From positions 62,001-126,000 of the forward strand of contig NZ_SMFM01000003.1 of NCBI RefSeq assembly GCF_004349085.1: DNA of 64,000 nt. The letters are read 5' to 3'. Position numbers and translations under genes: made by a program. The notes beneath the pieces are model-generated. The model was not told the origin of the DNA, ran no database searches, and saw only the letters and a program-made list of their open reading frames with translations. This document shows positions 1-8,841 of this stretch, one piece after another. Every line of letters starts with the position of its first letter. Position 1 is the stretch's first letter. Source of the stretch: Flavobacterium caseinilyticum. Its GTDB lineage: Bacteria > Bacteroidota > Bacteroidia > Flavobacteriales > Flavobacteriaceae.

Positions 1-202
1 CACCAATTAAATCATTCCACCAACCATTTTCTCCAACAACTTGTGAATTTCCAGTTAAAGCATGGTTGACCAAAACGATTGGCGCGGTATGCAATTCAGG
101 TCCAAAAACTTGAAAACTTAAGTTTAAGGCAGCATTAAAAGCGCCACTTTCGGTGGTGAAATTTTGTAATGTGATCGATGTTGGTTTATTTTCCAATTGC
201 AA
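1..202 (-). CDS. metX: Homoserine O-acetyltransferase, 5' part only
   Basis: Only the first ~67 codons lie in the window; the gene runs off the left edge. The translation contains TTESGAFNAALNLSFQVFG followed by LVNHALTGNS and NGWWNDLIG, the N-terminal strand and oxyanion region of MetX, an alpha/beta-hydrolase that acetylates homoserine on the way to methionine. No ATG is in frame; TTG at 202 or 196 are the best start candidates, and the open frame continues further upstream (...SKHRSKIIKDLQ), so the true start could be an unusual codon near 235. A SAM-I riboswitch lies directly upstream at 277-380, which supports a methionine-biosynthesis role. Identity is firm, start is not. Confidence 0.88.
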   Translation of the reverse strand, partial: MQLENKPTSITLQNFTTESGAFNAALNLSFQVFGPELHTAPIVLVNHALTGNSQVVGENGWWNDLIG

Positions 203-276
203 ATCTTTTATGATTTTTGACCTGTGTTTGGAAATATTAGAAAGAAAGCTAGGAGTTATCTAGACAAATTCTTAGT

Positions 277-380
277 GTTATCTTTCCACGTTTGGCGTGG
301 TAGAATGCAGCACCTTCTTCGATAAATCGAAGGGTTGCTAAGGCCTCATCGGGTCTAATCCCTCTGCCTTTCTTTATAAC
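277..380 (-). promoter_or_regulatory. SAM-I (S-box) riboswitch upstream of metX
   Basis: Read on the minus strand, the aptamer core is visible in order: GAGGGATTAGACCC, GATGAGGCCTTAGCAACCC, a P3 hairpin TTCGATTTATCGAA, the block AAGGTGCT, a P4 hairpin CACGCCAAACGTG, and AAAGATAAC, whose ATAAC pairs with the opening GTTAT (377-380) to close P1. These match the S-box conserved blocks (GCAACC, AAGGTGCTAA, GATAAG-like end). No run-of-T terminator lies between the aptamer and metX (75 nt), so control at translation initiation is more likely than attenuation; that part is inference. Confidence 0.93.
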
Positions 381-496
381 ATTTCAATACGTTTGTGAAC
401 TTAAAGTAGCAAATTAACCACTATTTTTTTAAACAAGCAAATTTTTCGGATAATTGCTTTTTTACTTTTTGCGAAAATATATTTTTAAAACGCACA

Positions 497-528
497 AAAA
501 AGCATCCATTAAAATCAATGGTGCTTTT
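497..528 (-). terminator. Hairpin, likely terminator of the 64-aa minus-strand gene
   Basis: AAAAGCATCCATT (loop AAAATC) AATGGTGCTTTT forms a stem with one mismatch, flanked by A and T runs. It lies about 110 bases after the stop of the minus-strand gene at 637-831 and upstream of the riboswitch, so it would insulate metX from read-through. Confidence 0.5.
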
Positions 529-636
529 AAGTTTTTGGATGAAATGTTAATTTTAATAAAGTCGTTTTTTACCATTTAAAGTAAGATATTTTAACATTTT
601 TTGTGACTATTTGCGAGCAGTAATAATTCTTTTTAT

Positions 637-831
637 TCATATAAAAAGAACGTCATTTTCCTGAGAATACATTAAAGCCAATAATGAATTAGGAGCTTTT
701 TTTTCAGTAGAACCGGAAGTTTTAATTTCAAACCTAGGGTGAATTAATACAGTTTCCGGCTGGATCACAGTTGTTTTTTTTGCCTGGATTTTAAAATCCG
801 GCCTTGACGGAGTTGTCTTTGATCTTCTCAT
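637..831 (-). CDS. Small hypothetical protein (64 aa)
   Basis: I do not recognise the family. The product is basic at its N-terminus (MRRSKTTPSRPDFKIQ) with several Pro, Thr and Lys residues and no signal peptide or membrane segment. It is supported mainly by an uninterrupted frame in AT-rich DNA, an AT-rich upstream region and a terminator-like hairpin downstream at 497-528. It could be a lineage-specific small protein or a chance frame. Confidence 0.4.
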   Translation of the reverse strand: MRRSKTTPSRPDFKIQAKKTTVIQPETVLIHPRFEIKTSGSTEKKAPNSLLALMYSQENDVLFI

Positions 832-1031
832 GGTATTTATTTTTTAGTTGTTTGTATTCGTATCCGTTACCCTAATAAAATTCCAGTTTGAAAAAACTAA
901 AATTTCTTATGGTTGTTTGTATTGCCAATAATAAATTATATCTAAAAAATAAATCCCACCTAATGTTTGCGCTGTTGATTATACGCAAACCAATGTACTT
1001 TTACTCATTCATGCTTTTATTGAAAGCGCTA

Positions 1032-1334
1032 TTAAACTGTTTTCATATTAATTTTAGTTACTCGTTTTATTTGCTTTTCAGTTAAACGTTTTTCAGCGCT
1101 AGCTTTGGCAATTCTTTCTTTTAAAACTTCCCATTTTGCTTTCATATAAGGATATAATGACAACGAAATTTCGTCTCCATTCTGGGAATTTTTAAAATGT
1201 TTTTTATATTCTTTCAAATAATTATTATAATCATCCAGATATCTATCCCATTTATTATTATGTTGCGGACTATGAATTTTGTCCGTTCTTTTGATGGTAA
1301 TTGCTTCTCCAAAAATATTTTCGCTTGCTTTCAT
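1032..1334 (-). CDS. Hypothetical charged protein (100 aa)
   Basis: No family recognised. The predicted protein is soluble and rich in Lys, Glu, Asn and Tyr (for example KWDRYLDDYNNYLKEYKKHF at about residues 29-48), suggesting alpha-helical structure; the C-terminus is strongly basic. Codon use resembles neighbouring genes and no competing long frame exists on the other strand. It sits in a gene-poor region between metX and metK, where short lineage-specific genes are common. Probably real, function unknown. Confidence 0.55.
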   Translation of the reverse strand: MKASENIFGEAITIKRTDKIHSPQHNNKWDRYLDDYNNYLKEYKKHFKNSQNGDEISLSLYPYMKAKWEVLKERIAKASAEKRLTEKQIKRVTKINMKTV

Positions 1335-1870
1335 GATTTTATTTTTTTAAAAATGAATAGTTTACTTTCCCTTTGGTTTCTCTTTTTTTAACTAAAAAAC
1401 AGTCTATTAATTACCTTATTTTTTCCTTATCATTTCATATTTTAAAAAAAGAGATCTAAATAAATTTTAGTTTTTTAGTTTTACTGTTTAACAAATTACT
1501 GAAATAAAATTATCACAAGAAAAAAATTACGACCAACTAACACAATATCAGATATAAAGCATTTTTACAGGATTATATTTCAGAAAAAATTTATAAAAGA
1601 TTACTTCTGAAATGAAATTTGGCAGACCGTAAATTAGTCAGTAAAAATACTGTTAAAGCTCTAATTATAGAGAGCTATTTCAAAACGCAAAAAAAGAATA
1701 CAGCACTAAAAAAGTTGTTTTTTGTAGCTAACATTGAAATAGGTGAGAAATTATTAAATTAAAAACATAAAAAGCCCAACACTAGGCTGTCGTAATTTTT
1801 CTAAGAAGTGATTTTATCCATAATTTGTAAGTTGCAGACAATTTTGCAGGAAAAAAAAGTTAAGATTAAT
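1335..1870. other. Gene-poor AT-rich stretch
   Basis: No convincing coding frame. Visible structure is limited to small inverted repeats: AGCTCT/AGAGAGCT near 1656-1675 and AGCC/GGCT near 1770-1786 within a longer AT-rich context. The composition (long A/T runs) is typical of flavobacterial intergenic DNA, and nothing identifies it as a remnant of a known gene. Confidence 0.5.
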
Positions 1871-1899
1871 TTGCAATTCAAAATGGTTTCATACATTTG
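1871..1899 (+). promoter_or_regulatory. Bacteroidota-type promoter of metK
   Basis: TTG at 1871-1873 and TACATTTG at 1892-1899 are separated by 18 bases, matching the TTG-N(17-23)-TAnnTTTG consensus of flavobacterial sigma-A promoters, and are followed by GCACCCG. Transcription would start near 1905, giving a leader of about 165 nt before metK. Confidence 0.75.
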
Positions 1900-1904
1900 C
1901 ACCC

Positions 1905-2069
1905 GAATACAAGAGGAAAAATTTGAACTGATTGCAACCTCTTCATAATGAAACAAATTCATTGTGGATGCTGATAATTTTTCAGTAGAAAAAATGCTAA
2001 AGCAGGAACACTCCTTTAGTCCTTTTCAGCAATTATTTTTTCTCGCTTAATTTAAAAATAATAATAATT
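1905..2069 (+). promoter_or_regulatory. Structured 5' leader of metK, candidate riboswitch
   Basis: Two helices cross to make an H-type pseudoknot: AAGAGG (1911-1916) with CCTCTT (1938-1943), and AATTTG (1920-1925) with CAAATT (1954-1959). The loop carries CTGATTGCAACC, and ATGCTAAAGCAGG follows at 1994-2006; these blocks recall the CTGATTTAACC and GCTAAA elements of SAM-II/SAM-V aptamers. A hairpin CTAAA(GCA)GGA / TCCTTTAG at 1997-2019 would compete for the second block, as expected of a switch. Position upstream of SAM synthetase fits. The class is inference; the helices are seen. Confidence 0.55.
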
Positions 2070-3320
2070 ATGGCCTATTTATTTACGTCAGAATCTGTAA
2101 GCGAAGGACATCCAGACAAAATTGCAGATCAAATTTCAGACGCATTAATTGATAATTTCTTAGCATTTGATGCTGACTCAAAAGTAGCTTGTGAAACTCT
2201 AGTTACTACTGGTCAGGTAATTTTGGCGGGTGAAGTAAAATCAAATACCTATTTAGATGTACAACAAATCGCTCGTGACGTAATCAGAAAAATTGGTTAC
2301 ACGAAAAGCGAATACATGTTTGAAGCCAATTCTTGTGGAATCCTTTCTGCTATTCACGAACAATCTGCCGACATCAATCAAGGTGTTGATAGAGCAAATC
2401 CTGAAGAGCAAGGCGCAGGCGACCAAGGAATGATGTTTGGTTACGCCACTAATGAAACCGAAAATTATATGCCATTGGCACTTGATTTATCTCATAAATT
2501 ATTGCAGGAATTAGCTGTTTTAAGACGTGAAAATAATGAAATTACGTATTTGCGTCCGGATGCTAAATCTCAAGTAACTTTAGAATATAGCGATGACAAC
2601 AAGCCAACTCGCATTGATGCTATTGTAATCTCGACACAACATGATGATTTTGATGAAGAAGCAACAATGCTTGCCAAAATCAAAAAAGATCTTGTAGAAA
2701 TATTGATTCCGAGGATTATTGCAAAAAATCCAACGCATGCACATTTATTTAACGACGCTATTCAATACCACATTAACCCAACGGGGAAATTCGTAATTGG
2801 AGGACCACACGGAGATACTGGATTGACAGGAAGAAAAATCATTGTGGATACTTACGGTGGAAAAGGTGCTCACGGTGGTGGTGCATTTTCTGGAAAAGAT
2901 CCAAGTAAAGTAGATAGAAGTGCTGCTTATGCTACACGTCATATTGCTAAAAACCTAGTTGCAGCAGGTGTTGCTGACGAGATTTTAGTGCAGGTTTCCT
3001 ATGCTATTGGTGTGGCTAAACCAATGGGTATTTTTATTGATACATATGGAACTGCAAAAGTGAATTTGACTAATGGTGAAATTGCTAAAAAAGTAGAAGC
3101 TATTTTTGACATGCGTCCTTACTTTATCGAGCAACGTTTGAAATTAAGAAACCCAATCTATAGTGAAACTGCTGCCTACGGGCACATGGGACGTACTCCA
3201 GAAACGGTTACTAAAACTTTTTCTGCTCCAGGTGGAAATGAAAAAACAGTTACTGTTGAATTGTTCACTTGGGAAAAATTGGATTTTGTTGACCAAGTTA
3301 AAACTGCTTTCGGATTGTAA
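2070..3320 (+). CDS. metK: S-adenosylmethionine synthetase
   Basis: Makes S-adenosylmethionine from methionine and ATP in the cytoplasm, using Mg2+ and K+. The 416-residue product shows family hallmarks in order: [11 protein letters not shown] near the N-terminus (catalytic His and metal-binding Asp), GAGDQG with MFGYATNE, the ATP/phosphate signature [13 protein letters not shown] and [16 protein letters not shown]. Length is slightly above the bacterial norm (~385-400) as seen in Bacteroidota. It is monocistronic: own promoter at 1871-1899, a structured leader that probably senses product, and a strong terminator at 3341-3376. Confidence 0.98.
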   Translation: MAYLFTSESVSEGHPDKIADQISDALIDNFLAFDADSKVACETLVTTGQVILAGEVKSNTYLDVQQIARDVIRKIGYTKSEYMFEANSCGILSAIHEQSADINQGVDRANPEEQGAGDQGMMFGYATNETENYMPLALDLSHKLLQELAVLRRENNEITYLRPDAKSQVTLEYSDDNKPTRIDAIVISTQHDDFDEEATMLAKIKKDLVEILIPRIIAKNPTHAHLFNDAIQYHINPTGKFVIGGPHGDTGLTGRKIIVDTYGGKGAHGGGAFSGKDPSKVDRSAAYATRHIAKNLVAAGVADEILVQVSYAIGVAKPMGIFIDTYGTAKVNLTNGEIAKKVEAIFDMRPYFIEQRLKLRNPIYSETAAYGHMGRTPETVTKTFSAPGGNEKTVTVELFTWEKLDFVDQVKTAFGL

Positions 3321-3340
3321 TACAACATTTATATTATAGA

Positions 3341-3376
3341 AAAAGGGGATTTTGCCAACGCAAAATCCCCTTTTTT
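3341..3376 (+). terminator. Bidirectional terminator between metK and the TonB-like gene
   Basis: AAAAGGGGATTTTG (loop ccaacg) CAAAATCCCCTTTTTT is a perfect 14-bp stem with a T run on the plus strand and an A run upstream that serves as T run on the minus strand. It lies between two convergent genes and should end both transcripts. Confidence 0.92.
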
Positions 3377-3392
3377 AGTATCCAAACTTTCT

Positions 3393-6143
3393 CTATAAAT
3401 TATACTTTACAATAAAGGTTACAAATCGAGGCAGAATAACATTTTCATTTGCGTTAAAACCATTTACGCTAAAGGAGTTATTCAGTCTAGACCTAGTATT
3501 TAATAAATTATTGGCCTGAATTCGGTATTCAAATTTGGCGTCTTTTTTAATATAATTCAAACTAGCCGTCATAATTTTAAAATCGTTGGCAATACCAGTC
3601 GATTCATTTTTAAAACGGTTAAAGGCATAATCCCAATTGACATTCAAACCATTTAGGAAATAATAATTCAGTTTGACCGTAGGTGTTTGAGTAGTAAATC
3701 GATTGGCTGCTTGCTCCGAAAAATTAATGCGGTAACCTAAATCTACATTGGGATATTTTTTGAACTGAGTTGCAAAAGCCAAGTTGTAGCCATGATTGAC
3801 ATTTTCGATGCCTTGAATAAATTCCTGAGTATTTCCATTCACCAGGCGTCTGTTTAGTACAAAATTCCGATTCCAATTAGCATTAATCCCCGCTGTTAAT
3901 TTATAATACTTTTGGAAGCTTTTCGAATAAAACACATTCCCATTTAGATTTTCATTTTCAGCATCTAAATTCAAACGATCCGATGTAGAGTAAATACTTT
4001 GGAACAGAATTCCATTTACCACAGGATTTTTTGTAGTTGTATACCCTATACCTCCAAAAATTGTCGTGAAATTATACAAATTATACTTTGAGTAATTCAG
4101 TCTATGACTGGTTACGAGTGAGTTCTCCAATTGTGAATTTCCACGCGCAATGCTATTAAAATTCGTAAAAACATACCCTTCGACCAACGCATTTACATCA
4201 TTAAAACCGTTTCTCACATTAAAGTTATACGTCAAATTTTCCGATTTTTTCAAATCCCAACGCGCAAACATATCCGGTAATAATCGTGTAAAATTAAGTT
4301 TGAAAGGATTACCAAATTGCTCATTGGTGGTATTGTATTGATGAACAGAGAAACCAGGATTAAATGTAAACTTACCTACAATAAATTTATAATGCAATCC
4401 CAAAAACGCATCATTAAAACGGTATCTTACATCATTATTATATGCCGCTTGCTCAACAGGATTAACCGTTTGGTCTTGTAATATTTGTAAAATACTCGAA
4501 TTATACGACTGAAAAGCGTTCGTATTTCCTGCAGTTACATTCAATATACTTTTGTTCGAAATTTGATAAAAGTAATCGATTTTTGCATCTAACTTATTTG
4601 TTTTTACAAATCTGGATTGTTCAATATTTAATGAATTCTCATTAACAAAAACCGCACTAGGATCATTTGGGTTTTGCGAAGTAGCGTTTTGATACGGATT
4701 GACAGAAAGTTGCGGATTGTAAAATGGATCTTCGTCTTCGTATTGATGTTGCATTTCGAGTACCCAAGTAGACTTTGGATTTTGTGTATAAAACAAATTT
4801 AAACTTTGGTTGAATGAGGCAGGTGCTTGTTTTTGAAAAGCAATAACCGTATTGGAATTAGACACCATCGAACCATTGATCATCGAGCTAAAATTAGTCT
4901 GGCTATTGTCTACATCTTGTTGGTCATTTTTTCTAAAGAACGCATCATAATCCAATTGAAAATTATCATTGGCTTTGTATTTAGAACCAAATTTTGCAAT
5001 AAACGCATTGTTTTTAGAATCTGAATTGTTTTTTCTGTTTTCTAAGGTCGCTATATTTGTGGTATTGGGTTCAAAAATCCCTCTTTCTGAGTTAGTAATA
5101 GACTGATTGTAGGTAGATGAATAAGCCGCAAAACCGGATAGCGTCCATTTTTTTGAAACCGAATGATTCACATTGAGTGTCCCAAATTTGTCACTCGCTT
5201 TGGCCACATTATCGCCGCCAGATAAACCAAAAAAGTTACGATTAAGCGTAAGTGTTGTCCCGCTGCGACCAATAGTGTTTCTTGCTCCACCTGTTATTCT
5301 AAAAAAATCTGCAGAAGTCAAAGATACCTCACCAATATTATTCAAATTAACGATAGAGTTGATACTGGTTTTTGGGGAGTAATAAAAGATTTTTGGATTA
5401 ACAATATAGCCTTCGTCATTTGCTAAACCAGCACTTACATCACCAAACCAAAATTTATCTTTTCCTTTTTTGAGTTTAATGTTAATCGCAATATCATCGT
5501 TGTTATTTTCAAGTCCTTTCATTTGCGATACTTCGTTGAAATTTCGCAGCACTTGTACTTTATCAACAGCATCCGAAGGAATATTTTTTGAGCCTAACTT
5601 AGTATCTCCCTCCATAAAGGGTTTGCCATTTACAAATAGTTTAGCAACTTTTTTTCCCTCTACTTGCACCTGACCGTCAGCCATTACCTCAAACCCCGGC
5701 AGTTTTTTAAACACATCTTCAAGTTTGCGCTCTTCGCCAGTTTTAAACGAATCCGTATTGTACACAATTGTGTCTCCTTTTATAGACACTGGCATTTCAC
5801 GTACAATTTCTACGCCATCAAGCTCGATCCCGCCTGATTCCATAGTGATGTTTTGCAACATATTTTCGGCTAGAGTTGTCACGGTAACTTCCTTATTTTG
5901 CATACCCAAATAACTAAGTTTAATGACATACGTAGTATTAGCTTTAAGGTTCAACATAAACTTCCCTTTGTCAGTCGTTATGGCATAGGCATCCATCGCT
6001 TTAGTAGTTTGATTAACCGCCATAACATTGGCCATTTCTAAAGGCAGTTTCGCTTTATCTTGTACAACTCCTTCCAAACGGATATTTTGAGCATAGGAAA
6101 TAGAAACCACCACAAGGGCGATCAGAACTAGAATTTTTCTCAT
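3393..6143 (-). CDS. TonB-dependent-receptor-like outer membrane protein with carboxypeptidase-regulatory-like domain
   Basis: 916 residues with a signal peptide (MRKILVLIALVVVSISYAQ), a carboxypeptidase-D regulatory-like beta-sandwich (about 20-105, starting RLEGVVQDKAKLPLEMANV), a plug-like domain (about 125-230, with DVFKKLPGFEV and LFVNGKP), and a long beta-barrel rich in aromatic and Asn residues. A classic TonB box is not obvious. It follows a GLPGLI gene by 26 bases, a pairing common in Flavobacteriia, so the two are probably co-transcribed and act together at the outer membrane. The substrate cannot be told from sequence. Confidence 0.85.
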   Translation of the reverse strand: MRKILVLIALVVVSISYAQNIRLEGVVQDKAKLPLEMANVMAVNQTTKAMDAYAITTDKGKFMLNLKANTTYVIKLSYLGMQNKEVTVTTLAENMLQNITMESGGIELDGVEIVREMPVSIKGDTIVYNTDSFKTGEERKLEDVFKKLPGFEVMADGQVQVEGKKVAKLFVNGKPFMEGDTKLGSKNIPSDAVDKVQVLRNFNEVSQMKGLENNNDDIAINIKLKKGKDKFWFGDVSAGLANDEGYIVNPKIFYYSPKTSINSIVNLNNIGEVSLTSADFFRITGGARNTIGRSGTTLTLNRNFFGLSGGDNVAKASDKFGTLNVNHSVSKKWTLSGFAAYSSTYNQSITNSERGIFEPNTTNIATLENRKNNSDSKNNAFIAKFGSKYKANDNFQLDYDAFFRKNDQQDVDNSQTNFSSMINGSMVSNSNTVIAFQKQAPASFNQSLNLFYTQNPKSTWVLEMQHQYEDEDPFYNPQLSVNPYQNATSQNPNDPSAVFVNENSLNIEQSRFVKTNKLDAKIDYFYQISNKSILNVTAGNTNAFQSYNSSILQILQDQTVNPVEQAAYNNDVRYRFNDAFLGLHYKFIVGKFTFNPGFSVHQYNTTNEQFGNPFKLNFTRLLPDMFARWDLKKSENLTYNFNVRNGFNDVNALVEGYVFTNFNSIARGNSQLENSLVTSHRLNYSKYNLYNFTTIFGGIGYTTTKNPVVNGILFQSIYSTSDRLNLDAENENLNGNVFYSKSFQKYYKLTAGINANWNRNFVLNRRLVNGNTQEFIQGIENVNHGYNLAFATQFKKYPNVDLGYRINFSEQAANRFTTQTPTVKLNYYFLNGLNVNWDYAFNRFKNESTGIANDFKIMTASLNYIKKDAKFEYRIQANNLLNTRSRLNNSFSVNGFNANENVILPRFVTFIVKYNL

Positions 6144-6169
6144 TTTAATTGGGTGTATAACTACAGATA

Positions 6170-7069
6170 TTAATTTCCAAAACGAATTTGCATGCCGCCT
6201 TCTCTACCGCCACGTCCTTGATTCATCTCTCTGAATTCTTCCATTTTTTTCATTACGGCTTCGTCATACTCTTTTTGAGAAACTACTTTTCCTTTGGTTA
6301 CGGCCTTAATTTCTACTTTATCCTTTGGATTCAGTACAACTTTAGAACATAAAATGGTTGTTCTACCATCATTCACTTCCAAAATTAATCCGGGTAAACC
6401 CCAATATCCTTCTGGACCTTGGCTAACTGGTATTTCTGGGGTATACCATGCAGTAATTACTATTTCTTTAGGTACTTCAACCGCATCTAAAAAATTTGTT
6501 TTTTTATCATCTGCTGGTTTTGCTCCCTCTTTTTTATCTCCATCCTCTTTTCTCGGTCTCATGTTTCTAAAATCAGTTGCACTAGGTTTTTTTATAGCCG
6601 TGGCTTTATAACAAGTATATCCTCCAATTATTCTTGTTTCAGCTTCCATTTTCCAGGCAAGACTCGTAAGCGAATCTTTGACCAAGAATTCTTTCCCCAT
6701 AAACTCTTTATCGTTACTGTATTGCTTGTCTTTTACATTTTTGTAATAGGTACCGCCGCCGCCTGCAAAGCTTGACATCATTCGGAATCCACCACCACCT
6801 TGTGTTGACGCTTCTAACTTTTCTTCTTCCTTATAAATAGAGGCCGTTTTATTGAAGTTGAGGATAAATGTTTTTTCGAACATTTTCTTCATACTTTCCT
6901 CAATCCTCTTCTGCATATCCGGAGTCATATTTTTGTTTCCCTCCATTCGGGATTTAAAATCGGAGGTGCTGGTTCTTGATTCATACACCGCCATTCCTTG
7001 AAATTCCTGAGCTTGAAGTCCCATAAATGATGCGACTGCTAATACTAATGTGAAAATTACTTTATACAT
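6170..7069 (-). CDS. GLPGLI family protein
   Basis: A 299-residue exported protein: signal peptide MYKVIFTLVLAVASFMGLQAQ, then a middle segment ending in the family-defining motif within YWGLPGLILEV (about residues 222-232). A Gly/Met-rich patch (GGGGFRMMSSFAGGGG, about 95-110) and a Lys/Asp-rich segment (about 170-190) look like flexible inserts. GLPGLI proteins are Bacteroidota-specific and their function is not established. It is the first gene of a two-gene unit with the downstream TonB-receptor-like barrel, suggesting a periplasmic partner of that barrel. The C-terminus is Arg/Gly-rich (GRGGREGGMQIRFGN). Confidence 0.9.
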   Translation of the reverse strand: MYKVIFTLVLAVASFMGLQAQEFQGMAVYESRTSTSDFKSRMEGNKNMTPDMQKRIEESMKKMFEKTFILNFNKTASIYKEEEKLEASTQGGGGFRMMSSFAGGGGTYYKNVKDKQYSNDKEFMGKEFLVKDSLTSLAWKMEAETRIIGGYTCYKATAIKKPSATDFRNMRPRKEDGDKKEGAKPADDKKTNFLDAVEVPKEIVITAWYTPEIPVSQGPEGYWGLPGLILEVNDGRTTILCSKVVLNPKDKVEIKAVTKGKVVSQKEYDEAVMKKMEEFREMNQGRGGREGGMQIRFGN

Positions 7070-7183
7070 ACTATTGGATTTTGATAAATAAGAGTGAAAA
7101 ATACTATTTTTGTTACAAGTATTCTGTTAAAATAATAATAAGACAATCAAAATTGTATAAGGTTTAATTGTAATTTCGCTTTC

Positions 7184-7975
7184 ATGAAAAAAGCAATGCT
7201 ATTACTATTTATCGGTTCATTTTCAATGGTGATTGCTCAGAACCTAAAGCCAACTGCTGTTAGAATGGATTCGATCCGTTTTGACGGTGATCAATTTCTG
7301 GGATACGACCCTTTTGGTTTTTATTACACCATCAAAAACAATGTCTTTTCTAAAGTTGGAACGCTGGATACAATAGAATACAAGAATATTCCTTTGGGTA
7401 AAATCACCAAAGTAGACCTGCAAAATCCACTTAAAATCGTTTTGTTTTACGAAAATTTCAATACAGTTGTCATTTTGGACAATCAATTGAATGAAACCCA
7501 AAAAATCAATTTTTCAGAAAATGTGATTCCTATTGTCGCTTCAGCAGTTGGAATAGCTTCTCAAAATCAGCTTTGGATTTATAACAGTATGAATCAGCAA
7601 CTGGGATTATATGATTATTTGAACAATATTTACAAGACTATTTCAGTTCCTTTTACGGAAAGTATTAAGAATTATTTTTCGGATTTTAATACATTTCATT
7701 GGGTTGATAACAAAAACAATTGGTATGCCTGTGATATTTTTGGAAGAATTACTAACAACGGAAAAGTACCTGATTTTGAATCGATTGAAATTATAAATAA
7801 AAACCAGTTTGTCTATTCTGCAAATGGGATTTTAATTTTTCAGGATTTGGAAAAAGATCAAAAAACGGAGATTAAAATTGCAGAAAAAAGCTTTAAAAAA
7901 TTCTATTACAAAGACCAAATTTTATCTATTTTTACATCCGAAGGAATTACAAATTATAAAATCATAATACCGTAA
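7184..7975 (+). CDS. Exported protein of unknown function
   Basis: 263 residues with a clear signal peptide (MKKAMLLLFIGSFSMVIAQ). The mature part has repeated short strand-like segments ending in aromatic residues (NQLWIYNSM, NNWYACDIFG), suggestive of a small beta-propeller or beta-sandwich, but I cannot name a family. Its TAA stop overlaps the ATG of the deoxynucleoside kinase by one base (TAATG at 7973-7977), so the two are translationally coupled. A possible -7 box TATTTTTG lies at 7105-7112. Confidence 0.8.
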   Translation: MKKAMLLLFIGSFSMVIAQNLKPTAVRMDSIRFDGDQFLGYDPFGFYYTIKNNVFSKVGTLDTIEYKNIPLGKITKVDLQNPLKIVLFYENFNTVVILDNQLNETQKINFSENVIPIVASAVGIASQNQLWIYNSMNQQLGLYDYLNNIYKTISVPFTESIKNYFSDFNTFHWVDNKNNWYACDIFGRITNNGKVPDFESIEIINKNQFVYSANGILIFQDLEKDQKTEIKIAEKSFKKFYYKDQILSIFTSEGITNYKIIIP

Positions 7976-8589
7976 TGCACATAGCAATAGCAGGAAACAT
8001 AGGCTCTGGAAAGACAACTTTAACACGCTTGTTAGCGAAACATTTCAAGTGGGAACCACATTATGAAGACGTTGTCGACAATCCGTACCTAGATGATTTT
8101 TACCATCAAATGGAACGTTGGTCGTTTAATTTGCAAATTTATTTCTTGAATAGTCGTTTCCGTCAGGTAATGCAAATTCGCGAAAGCGGTAAGAAAATCA
8201 TTCAGGACCGAACTATTTATGAAGATGCACATATTTTTGCTCCTAATTTATATGCAATGGGCTTAATGACTAATCGGGATTTCCAGAATTACTCTTCACT
8301 TTTTGAATTGATGGAATCCACAGTTAAAGCACCTGATTTATTGATTTATTTAAGAAGTTCAATCCCTAATTTAGTAGGGCAAATACACAAACGAGGTCGT
8401 GAATACGAAAACTCAATTTCTATTGAATATTTGAGTCGACTGAATGAAAGATACGAAGGTTGGATTCAAACCTACGACAAAGGAAAATTATTGATTATTG
8501 ACGTTGACAACATAAATTTTGTTGACAATCCTGAAGATTTAGGAAATATTTTTAACCGAATTGATGCGGAATTAAATGGGTTGTTTTAA
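7975..8589 (+). CDS. Deoxynucleoside kinase
   Basis: Phosphorylates deoxynucleosides (probably deoxyadenosine or deoxyguanosine) with ATP in the salvage pathway. The 204-residue protein starts MHIAIAGNIGSGKTTL, a textbook P-loop, then has the DRTIYED motif (about residues 80-86, the ERS-like catalytic/substrate segment), PDLLIYL and the LID-type Arg motif HKRGREYE. Length fits bacterial dAK/dGK enzymes. Its start overlaps the stop of the upstream exported-protein gene by one base. A terminator follows at 8628-8660. Precise substrate is not predictable. Confidence 0.92.
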   Translation: MHIAIAGNIGSGKTTLTRLLAKHFKWEPHYEDVVDNPYLDDFYHQMERWSFNLQIYFLNSRFRQVMQIRESGKKIIQDRTIYEDAHIFAPNLYAMGLMTNRDFQNYSSLFELMESTVKAPDLLIYLRSSIPNLVGQIHKRGREYENSISIEYLSRLNERYEGWIQTYDKGKLLIIDVDNINFVDNPEDLGNIFNRIDAELNGLF

Positions 8590-8627
8590 AACACAGATTG
8601 CACAAATTACCACAGATTTTCAGAATC

Positions 8628-8660
8628 AAAAATGCCTCACAATTGCGAGGCATTTTTTTT
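8628..8660 (+). terminator. Terminator after the deoxynucleoside kinase (copy 1 of a duplicated hairpin)
   Basis: AAAAATGCCTC / GAGGCATTTTTTTT with loop ACAATTGC. Nearly identical to the hairpin at 9572-9604 on the other side of the HigBA genes. Confidence 0.9.
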
Positions 8661-8841
8661 AAAAGATTTTTATGTATTTACATTTGTTTTACTAATTGCC
8701 TTCTCCTAAATTATAAGTGCCATTAATAGCATTTTATCAAAAACTATCATTCTATAATTAAATTTTAAACCCGCACCACAAATCAACTGATAAACATTTT
8801 CATAAGTCACTGATTAATAAATTAAAACACAAAATTAATTT

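Noticed and set aside
888..1085. A plus-strand 65-codon frame opposite the small genes
   Set aside because: Low-complexity hydrophobic translation overlapping a better minus-strand gene; no terminator or promoter fits.
1656..1790. Hairpins in the metX-metK gap as a terminator or transposon end
   Set aside because: Stems of 4-6 bp without T runs or flanking transposase sequence.
2745..2942. Minus-strand frame inside metK
   Set aside because: Shadow of the strongly conserved metK coding strand.
8589..8625. CACAGATT-type words after the deoxynucleoside kinase as a possible direct repeat
   Set aside because: Short, degenerate words typical of intergenic DNA in this group; the copies are too imperfect to call a repeat array.
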